Translations under genes and position numbers: made by a program
Notes under the pieces: model-generated
What the model saw: only the letters and a program-made list of their open reading frames with translations
Told to the model about the DNA's origin: nothing
Databases searched by the model: none
Origin: Sporocytophaga sp.
GTDB lineage: Bacteria > Bacteroidota > Bacteroidia > Cytophagales > Cytophagaceae
Length of the DNA: 64,000 nucleotides
Reading direction: 5' to 3'
Assembly: GCA_024707265.1 (NCBI GenBank)
Contig: JANQAB010000003.1
Location: 186,001 to 250,000 of the forward strand
In this document: in pieces, positions 39,866 to 50,933 of the stretch
Layout of the letters: each line of letters begins with the position of its first letter
How positions within the stretch are numbered: position 1 is the stretch's first letter

Positions 39866-40435
39866 TTATTTACGGATAAATTTTATTTCCCCATCAAGAC
39901 CTAACTTCACAATGGTTGAAGGATTTGACGTCATATTTTCTCCATTTTTGACGTCTACAACAAATTCCACCTGTTTCAATACTGTTTCGTCTATACCTGC
40001 AAAATTCATCGGAGAAGGATTTCCACTAATATTGGCAGAAGTTGACACAATTGGCTTTCTAAATTTCTTCAACAAAGCATTACAAAAACCATTTCTCACA
40101 AGTCTGATAGCTATACTTCCATCTTCACCAAGCAGATCAGGGCTTACATTTTTCCCTTTAGGATAAATTACTGTTAAGGGTCTTTCTGCAAATTCTACCA
40201 GATCCCACGCTATTTCAGGCACATTCATAACATAATCATGCAATTGTCCTATCTCATGAATCAGTACAATCATGGCTTTGGCATCCGGCCTTTTCTTTAT
40301 GTCATAAATTTTCCTGATTGCTTCAGTGTTTGTCGCATCGCAGCCTAATCCCCATATCGTATCTGTAGGATATACAATCACATTTCCCTTTTTTAACTGC
40401 TCTATACAGAGGTTAATCTCTTCCTCAGACTTCAT
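39866..40435 (-). CDS. tsaC: L-threonylcarbamoyladenylate synthase
   Basis: Makes the activated intermediate for the t6A modification of ANN-decoding tRNAs. 189 residues of the YrdC/Sua5 core: [26 protein letters not shown], the [16 protein letters not shown] motif and a final [14 protein letters not shown]. It lacks the extra Sua5 domain. It is paired with cca, another tRNA gene. Confidence 0.95.
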   Translation of the reverse strand: MKSEEEINLCIEQLKKGNVIVYPTDTIWGLGCDATNTEAIRKIYDIKKRPDAKAMIVLIHEIGQLHDYVMNVPEIAWDLVEFAERPLTVIYPKGKNVSPDLLGEDGSIAIRLVRNGFCNALLKKFRKPIVSTSANISGNPSPMNFAGIDETVLKQVEFVVDVKNGENMTSNPSTIVKLGLDGEIKFIRK

Positions 40436-40603
40436 TTAGGTTCTTTTTGGTGGTGATTTTTCTCAAAGATAGGTAGTAATTACAAATTAAAGGCTTGGAT
40501 TTCCCATTACCCCTTATTTTTTGATCGAATTTTTCTGAATATACTGGAATACAAGCCGTCAGGAAACGTCCTGATGAAAACATTCTTATTTTTCTATAAG
40601 TAT

Positions 40604-41686
40604 CTAAAACTTAGGGCAAGGAATAACCATATCTTTCCTTCTTATAATTTTCCTGGTCTTAAAAACATATGACAATGAGAATTCATGCGCCCCTGCTGTC
40701 TTTGTAGCTGTGAGACTAGAAATGGTCAGATCATAACTGTATCCAAGCCCCCACCTGTCTGTTCGAACTCCCACCATTACTACAATTGCATCATGATTGA
40801 AATTCTCCTGATTATATCTTTTAAAAGGTATGCCCCTGTACCAAAGGCCTGTTACAACAGGTTCATAACAGACATACAATCCAAGATCGAGCTGGTCAAA
40901 ATTCTCCTGATGCTTATAGACAAAGGTCGGAGAAATGCTTCTTTCTTTTTGTTCTCCATATTTTTTTTTGTGCACACCCTCTTTCAAGAAAAATTTTACT
41001 CCCCCATGAACTGTTGTTTTTATGGGAAGTTTATTTCCTCCTGTATTTAATGACTGATCCGGCTGATTGATATGACTGGATGCCATTCCCATCCAGAATT
41101 TATTATTATAGAATAAAAAACCAGCTCCAAAATCGAAGTAATTAATGCTAGAACTTTTACCAGCCACATTATAGGGAATTCCGGGAACACCATCTATCTG
41201 ACTTCCGAAAGTAAGGCTATAATAATCAATACTTCTGGAAACATAGCCAAATTGAATTCCTGGTCTGAAAACCAGTTTGCTTGAAAGATTCACACGAAAG
41301 GAATACATTCCGTTTATGGAGGCAGATTTTAAAGCACCCGCTCCCGCCTTGTCCAGCATAGCCATTAGCCCAACACCACTTCTGAACTTTTCAAAATTAT
41401 GATCTATCGATGCTGCATAAGTAATAAAAGGCTTAGGAAGGTTCACCCATTGATATCTGTTGTTAAACATCGCCCTGCTTTCATGTGTGGCGCCGGCAAA
41501 AGCAGGATTTAGATAAAGTGGTGCTGCATAGTATTGGGAGAATTGTGGGTCCTGAGCATAGGCACAGTCTGGTAAGCTTATAGCTGAAAGCAGAAAACTG
41601 AAAGCGAAAAGCTTAAAGCTTAAAGTCGAAAGCTTAAAGTTTAAAGTGGAAAACTTAGAGCTCAAAAATGACTGAGCAGTGAACAT
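40604..41686 (-). CDS. PorP/SprF-family type IX secretion membrane protein
   Basis: A 360-residue outer-membrane beta-barrel of the PorP/SprF family. Several members are needed to export or attach T9SS type B cargo, such as SprF for SprB. The mature start is QDPQFSQYYAAPLYLNPAFAG, the family hallmark. The barrel ends with a GLGYSYDLTISSL-like segment. The ATG at 41686 is chosen over the one at 41752 because the duplicated copy upstream keeps the same MxTAQxFLSSKFSTL start. Residues 8-36 are encoded by twelve 7-bp repeats. The gene lies downstream of the large type B cargo gene. Confidence 0.92.
   Translation of the reverse strand: MFTAQSFLSSKFSTLNFKLSTLSFKLFAFSFLLSAISLPDCAYAQDPQFSQYYAAPLYLNPAFAGATHESRAMFNNRYQWVNLPKPFITYAASIDHNFEKFRSGVGLMAMLDKAGAGALKSASINGMYSFRVNLSSKLVFRPGIQFGYVSRSIDYYSLTFGSQIDGVPGIPYNVAGKSSSINYFDFGAGFLFYNNKFWMGMASSHINQPDQSLNTGGNKLPIKTTVHGGVKFFLKEGVHKKKYGEQKERSISPTFVYKHQENFDQLDLGLYVCYEPVVTGLWYRGIPFKRYNQENFNHDAIVVMVGVRTDRWGLGYSYDLTISSLTATKTAGAHEFSLSYVFKTRKIIRRKDMVIPCPKF
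41581..41664. repeat. Twelve contiguous heptanucleotide repeats inside the PorP/SprF signal peptide
   Basis: Exactly twelve 7-bp units in a row, from TAGCTGA to GAGCTCA, with the central consensus AAGCTTA. On the coding strand three units make seven codons, so the peptide repeats every seven residues: NFKLSTL, SFKLFAF, SFLLSAI. Confidence 0.9.
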
Positions 41687-41748
41687 GCTATCCCTTTTGT
41701 TTGATATTATTTTTTTTAATATGATGAAGCCACTCAACTTAAAAGACC

Positions 41749-41829
41749 TCATCCTGGAAAGCTGAAAGCGAAAAGCTTAAAGCATAAAGTTGAAAACTTA
41801 GAGCTCAAAAATGGCTGAGCAGTTAACAT
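41749..41829 (-). pseudogene. Orphan duplicate of the PorP/SprF signal-peptide start
   Basis: A 26-codon ORF reading MLTAQPFLSSKFSTLCFKLF before a stop. It aligns with the first residues of the neighbouring PorP/SprF-like protein. It is the 5' copy of a tandem duplication of about 140 bases (41620-41755 and 41764-41900) that also includes the upstream leader with a GATGAGG-type hairpin. Probably not a functional protein. Confidence 0.75.
41757..41812. repeat. Heptanucleotide repeat in the duplicated PorP/SprF leader
   Basis: Seven to eight degenerate units (AAGCTGA, AAGCGAA, AAGCTTA, AAGCATA, AAGTTGA) inside the orphan duplicate. Confidence 0.75.
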
Positions 41830-41959
41830 TCTATCTCTTTTGTTTGTTGTTATTTTTTAATTTTAAGATGAGGATACTTACAACTTAAAATACCTCATCC
41901 TAAATCTTTTTTTGAAAGCTTTAGTAGATCACCAAGTTTAACTTAAAATCATCAAGCAT

Positions 41960-41997
41960 TACTTTCCACTTTAAGCTTTTCGCTTTCAGCTCCTTTA
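41960..41997. repeat. Inverted-orientation heptanucleotide repeat after the PKD gene
   Basis: Units TCCACTT, TAAGCTT, TTCGCTT, TCAGCTC lie directly after the stop codon of the large cargo gene, in the opposite orientation to the two arrays beside it. Confidence 0.7.
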
Positions 41998-44900
41998 TTA
42001 CCAAATCAAAGTAATGTCCCCAACAAATTCCTTTACCTTCCCGCTTGGCATCTTCACCTTGATCCTGTATACATATACATCTTCAGGGCAAAGCTGATTT
42101 TTATAGTATCCATCCCATCCTATTGAAGAATCTCTTGTTTCAAAAAGCATCTCTCCCCATTTGTTATTGATACTCATATAAAATTCCGTAACATCGTGTA
42201 AACGCGGATAGAAGACCTCATTTAATCCACTTCCATCTTTGCGCCCACCATTCGAACCTCCGTGGTTAGGGGTAAAGGCGTTTGGAATTTCAATTGAACC
42301 ACCTTCTTCAGCAAATGCTGCATCATCCAACTCATAACTATCCACACACCCAAATTCATTTTCAGCTATCAGTTTTACTTTAAACCTGCCAGGTATTTTA
42401 TAAACATGTAATGGACTAGTCTCTTCAGAAGAAGATTGATCTCCAAAATCCCATGTAAACTTGGTAGCATTTTTTGATTTATTATTAAAAAAAATCGGAT
42501 CAGGTATAAAAACTACCTTAGGCTGAGATACGAAATAAGCGTCCGGAAGCGGTCTTACAATTATAATTGAATCCTTTATAAGGTAGTTCTCACCACCTTT
42601 ACCTTTTGCTAATAGTCTTACAGAATAAGTTCCGGGAAAACCATAAATATGCGTTGGATTTATCAGCTCTGAAGTCTCACCATCACCGAACTCCCAAAAA
42701 TACCGCTCTGCAAATTTAGTTGTATTGTTAAATGAAATCTCTAAAGGCAAACAGCCCTCCCCTTCACCGGTAAAACTGACAATCGGAGCTGTTGGCAATA
42801 CATGGATTTCTTTGGTTAAAGAACTTGTACACTTCCCGGTATTTAAAGAAAGCGTAAGCTTGTAGTCGCCATAAAATCCATAATAGTGGACTTGAGGATC
42901 TCTGTTATTGGATGTATTTCCATCTCCAAAATCCCATTTTATATCAAAGTTACCGGCTACAGTATTATTAGTTATATAAATTGCAGAATCAGGTAATAGA
43001 ATAGTTGTTGAATTTAATGTAAAATTTGCTTGGGGACCACCCCAGACTGAAACGGTTTTTGCTACTTCTGCTTCACAATTATGCACCGACTTTACTTTTA
43101 GTGTTACATTAAATACAGTATCCTTTGCATTTGGATTCTGAAAAATGTGAACCGGAGAAGTTTCTAATGAAGTATTCCCATCTCCAAAATCCCAGATGTA
43201 ATCCGATATCAACGAACCAGATGGAACGAACTTTGTCTTGAAAGGACTGCATCCTTCCATTTCCCCGACAAAATCAGGAAATACTTCAGGAAAAACAGAA
43301 ATCTTTCGGATCATAGTATCTGCACAGTTATTATCTGTTCCTGAAATCAGCTTCACAAAAAAACTCTTTAACTAAACCGGTTTTATTTTCATATACATGC
43401 GTAACATCTCCAAATAAAGTATCCAGTATTATACCATCTCCAAAATCCCACTTATACCATCCCGCTTTCTGACTGTTATTGGAAAAGCTTACTGATAGCG
43501 GACTGCACCCAAAAGAAACAGATTCATTAAAATCAGCCTCAGGTTTGGGATGTACAATTACTGTATCGTAAACAGTTGCTGAGCAATTAAATGAAGACAA
43601 AGCATTCAGAGATATCCGGAATAAAGTATCCTTTTCAGTAATATTACTAAATACATGTGTCGGTGTTGAAGAAGAAGAATTAAATCCATCACCAAAGTCC
43701 CAGTTAAACTTATACTGCGCTCCTTCAGAAGACAAGCTCACTATAAGCGGATGACAGCCCTCTTTAGGTTTGGCTTCGATCTTAAATTCCGGTTCAGGAT
43801 AAACAATGATCGTTTTACTTTTTTCTAAAAAACAACCATGATCTGTAATAGCTCTGATCAATATGAGTTCATCTTTAACAATACCAGACTTATTAACAAA
43901 AGTGTGATTGAACTCAGGTGAATTAATAACAGTATCCTTGCCCTGAATCGTCCAATTAAAGGAAGAGGCAAAAGATGAATTATTGGACAGCTTTATACTG
44001 GATGGACTGCATTGAGGTATTGAAGGAGTGAAGGAGAAATCAGCGACAGGCGTCGGATAAACAGTAACCGTTTGAGTTAAGGTATCCAAGCATCCCTTAC
44101 CGGATTTAGCAATAAGTTTCAAAGGAAATTCCAGAATATTACTTTCTTTATTTAAATAAGTATGAAAGATAGTATCCTTAATATCTGAAGTAACCAGTCC
44201 GGGAGAACCATCTCCAAAACTCCATTCAAAAGCGTCGGCATTTTGGGACTTGTTAGCAATTTTAACATCAAAGGGCGCACAACCATCCCACTTGTCTGAC
44301 TCAAAAGAAGGAACCGGCAGTGGTGAGACAGTAGTATAAATTGTATCTTTTCTCTTACAGACATCCGTAGCTGCCTCAATGATTACTTCGTAAGTTCCGG
44401 GGGCATTATATAAATGAGATGGCAGCTTTGAAGTAGAGCTCTTCCCATCTCCGAATGACCAAGACCAGGATATTATTTCAGTTCCCGGAGTATATGGACT
44501 CAGATATTTTGCAGGAATAGGCCTTTCAAAAGTTCCATCCGGTAATTGCCAGCCAACGGATAAATGATCATCAAGATTGCTCTCTTTATGAAGTGCTTCT
44601 ATATAATACCTTTGATTTGCTTTCAGGGAAACAGGCAATGACTGTTGAGAAGTATATCGGTTCCACTGTCTTAAATTGGTGGTACCGGATATATAAGCAA
44701 TTTTTGTTTTACCGGAAGGTTTTGCACTTGAACTAAGCCAGAGCTCAGAATCTCCGTTGCTTGAGATCCAGAATGTATAAATCCCATCTGCAGGGGGACA
44801 AATAAACCCATGTATTCTGGAGCCATAATTATCTCCGATATTCACAGGTCCTTCAAAATAATCTGTAAGCAAAGAAGTTGAAGATGGCTTATCCGGAAAA

Positions 44901-46522
44901 TTTGCATTGGAAGTAAGTCTTACTACAGTTGCGGCACCCGTGATATTGTCCCATTGCTCTCTCAAAATAGATCCTGTAGCACAAGATACGGTCGGGAGAA
45001 GATCTGATAAGTTTTTAAACTTACTAATATTTCCCAGGCAAACAGGATCTGAGGACACATTAAAAGAAACATCCGGAGGTACAATTACAGCAGCTTTTCT
45101 TTCTGCAATGCAGTTCAGGTTGTTGCGTACTGATAACCTGACACTATAATAACCCGGATCAAAGTCAATAGTCCAGGGGCCAGTACCAGTCTTGATTATT
45201 CCATTCCCAAAATCCCATGCATAAGAAGATGCATTGACTGAAGTATTTTTAAACAACACAGAGGTCTTTCCACAACCAGTAGGTTTATCAAATGTAAAAT
45301 TCGGTTCTGGAATTCCTACAACAGATATTGTTGAGACAGAGGTATCAGAACAGCCAAGGGCTTTATCTTGAATAGCTGCCATCTGAATGGTATAATTTCC
45401 GGCAACACTATATCGATGGTAAAGCGAAGGATTATTGTTTTCTATCCAGCCTGTTCCATCACCAAAATTCCACTTAAACCTGTTTGCATCACCTGCAGAA
45501 GTATTTTGAAATAGTACAGAATCCCCGGCACAAATTTCTGTGATTGATGTGTTAAATCCGGAAACAGGAGGATCAATAATTTCTACTTTCATGGAAGTCT
45601 GACTAACTCCACAAAAGTTGGAATCAAGCAATGTAATATTATAAGTGGTTCCGGGAGATCCGGTAATAAAAGCTTTAAGAGATCTGTTTACCGGGGTAGC
45701 CTGGAGCCAGGAAGTTGATATGCCCAAATCAGCAGATTCCCATCTAATCTTCCGGGCTTGTTTATTATTACAGTTATATTTAGAAATGTCTTTAAATAAT
45801 ACTGAGTCTGCCCCACAAATCTGCTTTACAGAAGCACTGATGATGGCGGAATCCGTATCCCAGAAATTAAATGGACCGTAACTGGCAAATGAAGCATCAC
45901 ACAAACCTGTGGCAGTAAGACGGACAATCATATTACAACTGGAAGTCCCTTTTTGATAGGTATGTGACATTACCTGACCGGCATTGGAGGCATCCATTAC
46001 ATCTTTAGTGCCATCCCCCCAGGACCATTCAAATTTGGTAAATGAAGAAGTATTGGTGGAAGTATTTTTGAATGACAGGATATTAGGCGCACAGGTACTG
46101 GCTCCTATTGTAGGTGGCAAAGCCGAAGCCCCGACTTTCCTATCATTAACAAAAGTACCTTTAATCGTTCTCTTGGTACAACCCGCTTTGGTTTCCGTGA
46201 GTGTTATTGTAAATTTCCCTAAACCAAATGAATGTGAAAGTACCGTATTGGAAGGCCAGATTGCACCCGATACAAGATCTGACCCATCACCAAAGTCAAT
46301 AGTATAATTCTCGATGTCATGAGGAGACATCAATTCCAGTTTATATATATCCGGATCAGTTTCGTTATCGATACAATTTACCCATGTCTGGGAAGAGCTT
46401 GGATTTGCGTAAGTTAAATCATACAATTCTGGTAAAGCACACTGAGCCAAGGCCTCAAAAGAAGCCAGACTCAATAAAAACAAGATAGATATTTTCCAGA
46501 TATATGATATCCTTTCACGCAT
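41998..46522 (-). CDS. Giant PKD/PA14 surface protein with T9SS type B (CHU_C) sorting domain, one frameshift
   Basis: About 1507 residues repaired. A signal peptide ends near EALAQ. At least eleven PKD-type repeats are marked by W-x-F-G-D-G variants (FKWNFGDGTGW, FEWSFGDGSPG, IKWDFGDGNTS). A PA14 domain lies near residues 500-665 (LTDYFEGPVNIGDNYG to LSVGWQLPDGTFE). The end is a gliding-associated C-terminal domain: IEIPNAFTPNHGG, NKWGEMLFET, GWDGYYKNQLCPEDVYVYRI. The frame breaks at a run of seven (43357-43363); dropping one T gives EFFVKLISGTDN. It is probably an adhesin or glycan-binding surface protein exported by T9SS with the adjacent PorP/SprF partner. Confidence 0.93.
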
Positions 46523-46762
46523 AAATACAGTGCAAACTGTCATAATATTATCCGTTAATCAATTGATCAGGTGTGCCTTATTTGCAGAAAACAACTTCAC
46601 AAGATAGTCAAAAAGTGAGAATGAAAGAACTTATTTTGACAGATTTCCATTTCCAAGTGGTGGATTCATGGTATTACTCTTATTAAACTTTCACATTCTC
46701 AGCTTTTCAAAAAAATAATATATAAAAAAAGAGTTTTGTATAAATTTATAAGACGAAACATA

Positions 46763-46770
46763 TACCTTTG
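46763..46770 (+). promoter_or_regulatory. pyrG: Bacteroidetes -7 element ahead of pyrG
   Basis: TACCTTTG fits TAnnTTTG, 35 bases before the start codon. A TTTG at 46735 is 24 bases upstream, slightly farther than usual. Confidence 0.5.
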
Positions 46771-46805
46771 TATCCCATAAGTAAAATAGAGTCTTTTTAG
46801 TACTT

Positions 46806-48437
46806 ATGGCTTCTGCTAAATATATCTTTGTAACAGGTGGGGTAACCTCATCATTAGGAAAAGGAATAATCTCCGCATCTCTTGCGAAACTGCTTCAGTC
46901 CAGAGGGTTTTCCGTCACCATTCAAAAATTTGATCCCTATATTAATATAGATCCTGGGACACTTAATCCTTATGAACATGGCGAATGCTATGTAACTGAG
47001 GACGGAGCCGAAACAGATCTGGATTTGGGTCATTATGAGAGATTTTTGAATATCAATACTTCTCAGGCTAATAATGTCACTACCGGAAGAATTTACCATA
47101 ATGTAATCTCAAAAGAAAGAGAGGGTGCATTTTTAGGGAAAACTGTTCAGGTAATTCCTCACATCACGGATGAGATCAAGAGAAACTTTCTTGCTTTAGG
47201 AGAAAAAGGGAACTACGATATAGTTATTACAGAAATAGGAGGATGTGTAGGTGATATTGAATCTCTTCCTTTTATTGAGGCTGTAAGGCAATTAAGATGG
47301 GATCTTGGCCCTCACGATACGCTAGTGATCCACCTTACCCTGGTTCCATTCCTAAAAACAGCAGGGGAATTAAAAACCAAGCCGACACAACATTCTGTAA
47401 AACAACTTTCTGAATCAGGAATTCAGCCGGATATACTTGTTTGTCGCTCAGAACATCCAATCCCTGCGGAAATCAGAAAGAAGCTTGCCCTTTTCTGCAA
47501 CGTAAACGTTAATTCAGTAATTGAATCACTTGATGCTGAAACGATTTACGATGTTCCTTTATTAATGAAAAAGGAAAAACTGGACGAAAGAGTGTTAACC
47601 AAGCTGAAACTTCCACATAAAGGAGAAGCTCAAATTGACACCTGGAAAGATTTTCTCGGGAAACTGAAAAATACAACCCATGAAGTGCAGATTGGTCTTG
47701 TAGGAAAATATGTAGAATTGCCTGACGCTTATAAATCTATTGCAGAAGCTTTTGTACATTCGGGAGCAGAAAATGAATGTAAGGTAAAAATTAAATGGAT
47801 TCAGTCTGAACATCTTACTGCTGAAACTATTCCGTCTGTTTTAGGTAATCTTGATGGAGTTCTGGTAGCACCAGGTTTTGGAGAAAGAGGAATTGAAGGA
47901 AAAATTCAAGCGGTAAAATTTGCCAGAGAAAATCATATACCATTCTTCGGTATATGCCTTGGAATGCAATGTGCAGCTATTGAATTTGCCAGAAATGTGG
48001 TAGGTATAAAAGACGCTGCATCTGCCGAATTGGACAAAAAGACCCCTAATCCGGTAATTGATATGATGGAATCTCAGAAAAACGTCACCAAAAAGGGCGG
48101 AACTATGAGATTAGGAGCATACCCTTGTGAACTAACTAAAGGGAGTAAAGCGCACCATATCTATGGTAAATCTAAAATTTCCGAAAGACACAGACACAGA
48201 TATGAATTTAACAACAAGTATCTGAAACAGTTTGAAAAAGCAGGTATGATTGCATCCGGAATAAATCCTGACACAGGCCTGGTTGAAATTATTGAATTAA
48301 AGGATCACAGGTTTTATATTGGTACCCAGTTTCACCCAGAGCTGAAAAGTACTGTATTAAACCCACATCCGCTGTTTGTTAAATTTGTAAAAGCAGCCAT
48401 TGAATTTTCAAAAGAAAAAGAATCTAAAACAGAATAA
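46806..48437 (+). CDS. pyrG: CTP synthase
   Basis: Aminates UTP to CTP using glutamine. 543 residues. The synthase domain starts [17 protein letters not shown] with the P-loop, then [18 protein letters not shown] and [11 protein letters not shown]. The C-terminal glutamine amidotransferase has the nucleophile Cys in FGICLGMQ and the His/Glu pair in QFHPELKS. It is transcribed divergently from the PKD cargo gene and is followed 37 bases later by yidC. Confidence 0.98.
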   Translation: MASAKYIFVTGGVTSSLGKGIISASLAKLLQSRGFSVTIQKFDPYINIDPGTLNPYEHGECYVTEDGAETDLDLGHYERFLNINTSQANNVTTGRIYHNVISKEREGAFLGKTVQVIPHITDEIKRNFLALGEKGNYDIVITEIGGCVGDIESLPFIEAVRQLRWDLGPHDTLVIHLTLVPFLKTAGELKTKPTQHSVKQLSESGIQPDILVCRSEHPIPAEIRKKLALFCNVNVNSVIESLDAETIYDVPLLMKKEKLDERVLTKLKLPHKGEAQIDTWKDFLGKLKNTTHEVQIGLVGKYVELPDAYKSIAEAFVHSGAENECKVKIKWIQSEHLTAETIPSVLGNLDGVLVAPGFGERGIEGKIQAVKFARENHIPFFGICLGMQCAAIEFARNVVGIKDAASAELDKKTPNPVIDMMESQKNVTKKGGTMRLGAYPCELTKGSKAHHIYGKSKISERHRHRYEFNNKYLKQFEKAGMIASGINPDTGLVEIIELKDHRFYIGTQFHPELKSTVLNPHPLFVKFVKAAIEFSKEKESKTE

Positions 48438-48474
48438 TAACCGAAAATATTTTTTAGATAATTAATAATTTAAG

Positions 48475-50285
48475 ATGGATAAAAATCAGGTTACGGGGAT
48501 AGTGTTAATTACTGCCATGATGTTACTGTACTTTATGTACTTCGGGCAAAAAAAGATAAACCCCAACCAAACGCACAACAACAAACAACTCAGGTTACTC
48601 CCCAAAAATCAGAAGAAGCAATTCCTGATTCGGTAAAACAACAACAACTAAAAGCTGCATATGGGGAACTTTCCAATCTGGCTTCTGGAGAAACAAAAGA
48701 TGTTGAAGCTGAAAATAAAGATATTAAGGTTACTTTTTCTTCTAAAGGTGGAAAAATCAAAAGTGTCCTATTAAAGCACTATCTGACCGACCAGAAAAAA
48801 CCATTATATCTTATCAATGAAGAAAATAGCAATATATCCCTTCTTGCTGCATCTAAAACCGGTAATCTTGACTTATCAACCCTGTTTTATCAGGCTGAGA
48901 CTCAAAACGCAGGCGATACTACGAAGATAATCTTTAAGGCTACTTTATCACCTGGTAATTCGATTTCCCAGACCTACTCTATTGCCCCTGAAGGATATCT
49001 GGTTAACTATGACCTGAAATTTGACGGAATGACTGGCATTCTGTTAAACCAACCAGTAGTTTTTGACTGGAAAGCAGAAGCTCCGAAGGTGGAATATGAC
49101 CTTAAACAAAGTAGAATTACTACTTCTGTAAATTATTATACTGTAAAAGAAGGTTTTGATCACTTAAAAGAAACCTCCGATGATCCTGAAAGCGCTACTT
49201 TAAGCGAACCGATTAAATGGGTTACCATGAAACAAAAATTCTTCAACGCAGGATTTATTGCAGAGAATGAATTTTCAAACGGAACAGTTAAAAGTTATGT
49301 AAAGCAAGGAGATACTACTAGTCTTAAGCACCTCGAAGCTTCAGTATCATTACCCTATAATGATTTAACTTCAGGAAATGGAAAATATAAATTTTATTTC
49401 GGACCAAATCATTATCAAACACTTAGAGACATCCCTGCTCCTGATTATGACAAAAACGTTTATCTTGGCTGGCCTGTTATCAACCTGATCAACAGATTCA
49501 TTGTAATTCCTGTATTTAATTTCTTCGAAACATTTATAGGAAATTACGGAGTTATCATCATCATACTTGTCTTTTTACTAAAAGCTATATTATTCCCTCT
49601 TAGCTACAAGTCATACATTTCAATGGCTAAAATGAAGGTATTGAAGCCGGAAATTGACGAAATAAAGGAAAGAAACGGGGATGACATGCAGAAAGTGCAG
49701 GCAGAGCAGATGCAGTTATATCAAAAAGTTGGAATTAATCCTTTGAGCGGATGTATTCCTGTACTTTTACAGACTCCTATCCTTCTAGCGATGTTCAACT
49801 TCTTCCCGAACTCAATAGAATTAAGACAAGAGCCATTCTTATGGGCAAATGACCTTTCCACTTATGATTCCATCTTCTCATGGAACACTCATATATGGGG
49901 TCTAAGCGATACTTATGGAAATCACTTCAGCTTATTTACCTTCCTGATGACCCTTTCCACCCTATTGTTGACCTGGGTAAACAATCAGGTAAGTACAGTT
50001 ACCGGTCCAATGAAATCTGTTTCATACATCATGCCGGTTGTCTTTATGTTTGTTCTTAACTCCTTCCCTGCAGGTCTGAGTTTCTATTACCTTGTTTCAA
50101 ACTTAGTTTCAATCGGACAGCAATATGTTATCAAAAGTTTTGTTGATGAAGACAAAATCAGAGCTGTTTTAGATGAAAACAGAAAGAAATTTGCTACTAC
50201 AGGAGGAAAAAAATCCAAATGGATGCAAAGAGTGGAAGAAGCTATGAAGGCCAGAGAAGAAGAAGTTAAGAAAAAGAAAAAATAA
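48475..50285 (+). CDS. yidC: Membrane protein insertase YidC, one frameshift
   Basis: Inserts proteins into the inner membrane with or without SecYEG. About 603 residues repaired. It starts MDKNQVTGIVLITAMMLLYF. The frame is lost at an A7 run (48548-48554); one more A gives GQKKDKPQPNAQQQTTQ and joins the rest. The periplasmic domain follows, then the core with FGNYGVIIIILVFLLKAILFP-like helices, QMQLYQKVGINPLSGCIPVL and the C-terminal SFPAGLSFYYLVSNLVS. A basic tail (KAREEEVKKKKK) ends the chain. Confidence 0.95.
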
Positions 50286-50346
50286 TAAAGCTTAAAGTTA
50301 AAAAGCAGAAAGTCAAAAACTGAGGTTTTGACTTTCTGCTTTTTTC
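50286..50346 (+). terminator. Terminator built from heptanucleotide repeats after yidC
   Basis: Repeat units (AAGCTTA, AAGTTAA) start right after the stop. GCAGAAAGTCAAAA pairs with TTTTGACTTTCTGC around a short loop, followed by six T. Confidence 0.88.
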
Positions 50347-50933
50347 ATATTCAGGTTAAACCTTTTTATCTAATAGTATTTAAAATCTCTTGACTATTTT
50401 CCAATTTTCTTCAGAAGGGTTGGGAAGATTTGTTTACTTTCAGCTTTCCGCATTAAGCTTTAAGCTCAAATTAACTATCTAATATCCAGTCACCTCCCAC
50501 TTATCCACATACTTTCCACACCCCACAAGTGCAAAATATGTGTATAATAAAATAAACAATTCGCTTACCTGCATTTCATTTTATCTTAATTTTAAAAATC
50601 CCTTTGTCAGAAATTTTGAAAATATTCTGGATTGAATGTCTTTAGGAAACTGATAATAGTATAAATTTTGGAAAATTGATGCTTATCACCAACCGTCAGG
50701 TAAATGCTTCGTTAGAAAGAGGTCGGGATAAAATTCCGGCATTGATTTTCGAAGCGTAATAAGCCTCTTCGTCTGATTTTATTATCCAAAGGAAATCAAT
50801 CAATCTAATAACAGATCAATATCTGAAATTTAAATTGACAACCTGAAGTAAAAATAATTGCACAATGAGGAGAAAAAGCGTTAATTTTATTTGGAAATAG
50901 GAGATTCAGTTAAACTTAATTATTTTAATTTAA
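50347..50933. other. Intergenic region between yidC and parA with repeat, DnaA-box-like sites and a possible structured RNA
   Basis: No gene was found in these 587 bases. They hold an inverted-orientation heptanucleotide repeat (50438-50468) and two matches to TTATNCACA: TTATCCACA at 50501-50509, and TTATACACA on the minus strand at 50539-50547. A stretch at 50706-50769 has interleaved pairings (GCTTCG/CGAAGC and AAGAGG/CCTCTT) that would form a pseudoknot. The parA promoter must also lie here. Confidence 0.5.

Noticed and set aside
41581-41812. The repeat arrays as a CRISPR
   Set aside because: The units are 7 bp, contiguous and degenerate, with no unique spacers of constant length and no cas genes.
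45984-46307. Plus-strand ORF of 107 codons inside the PKD gene
   Set aside because: Antisense to clear PKD repeats, no start context and no family resemblance.
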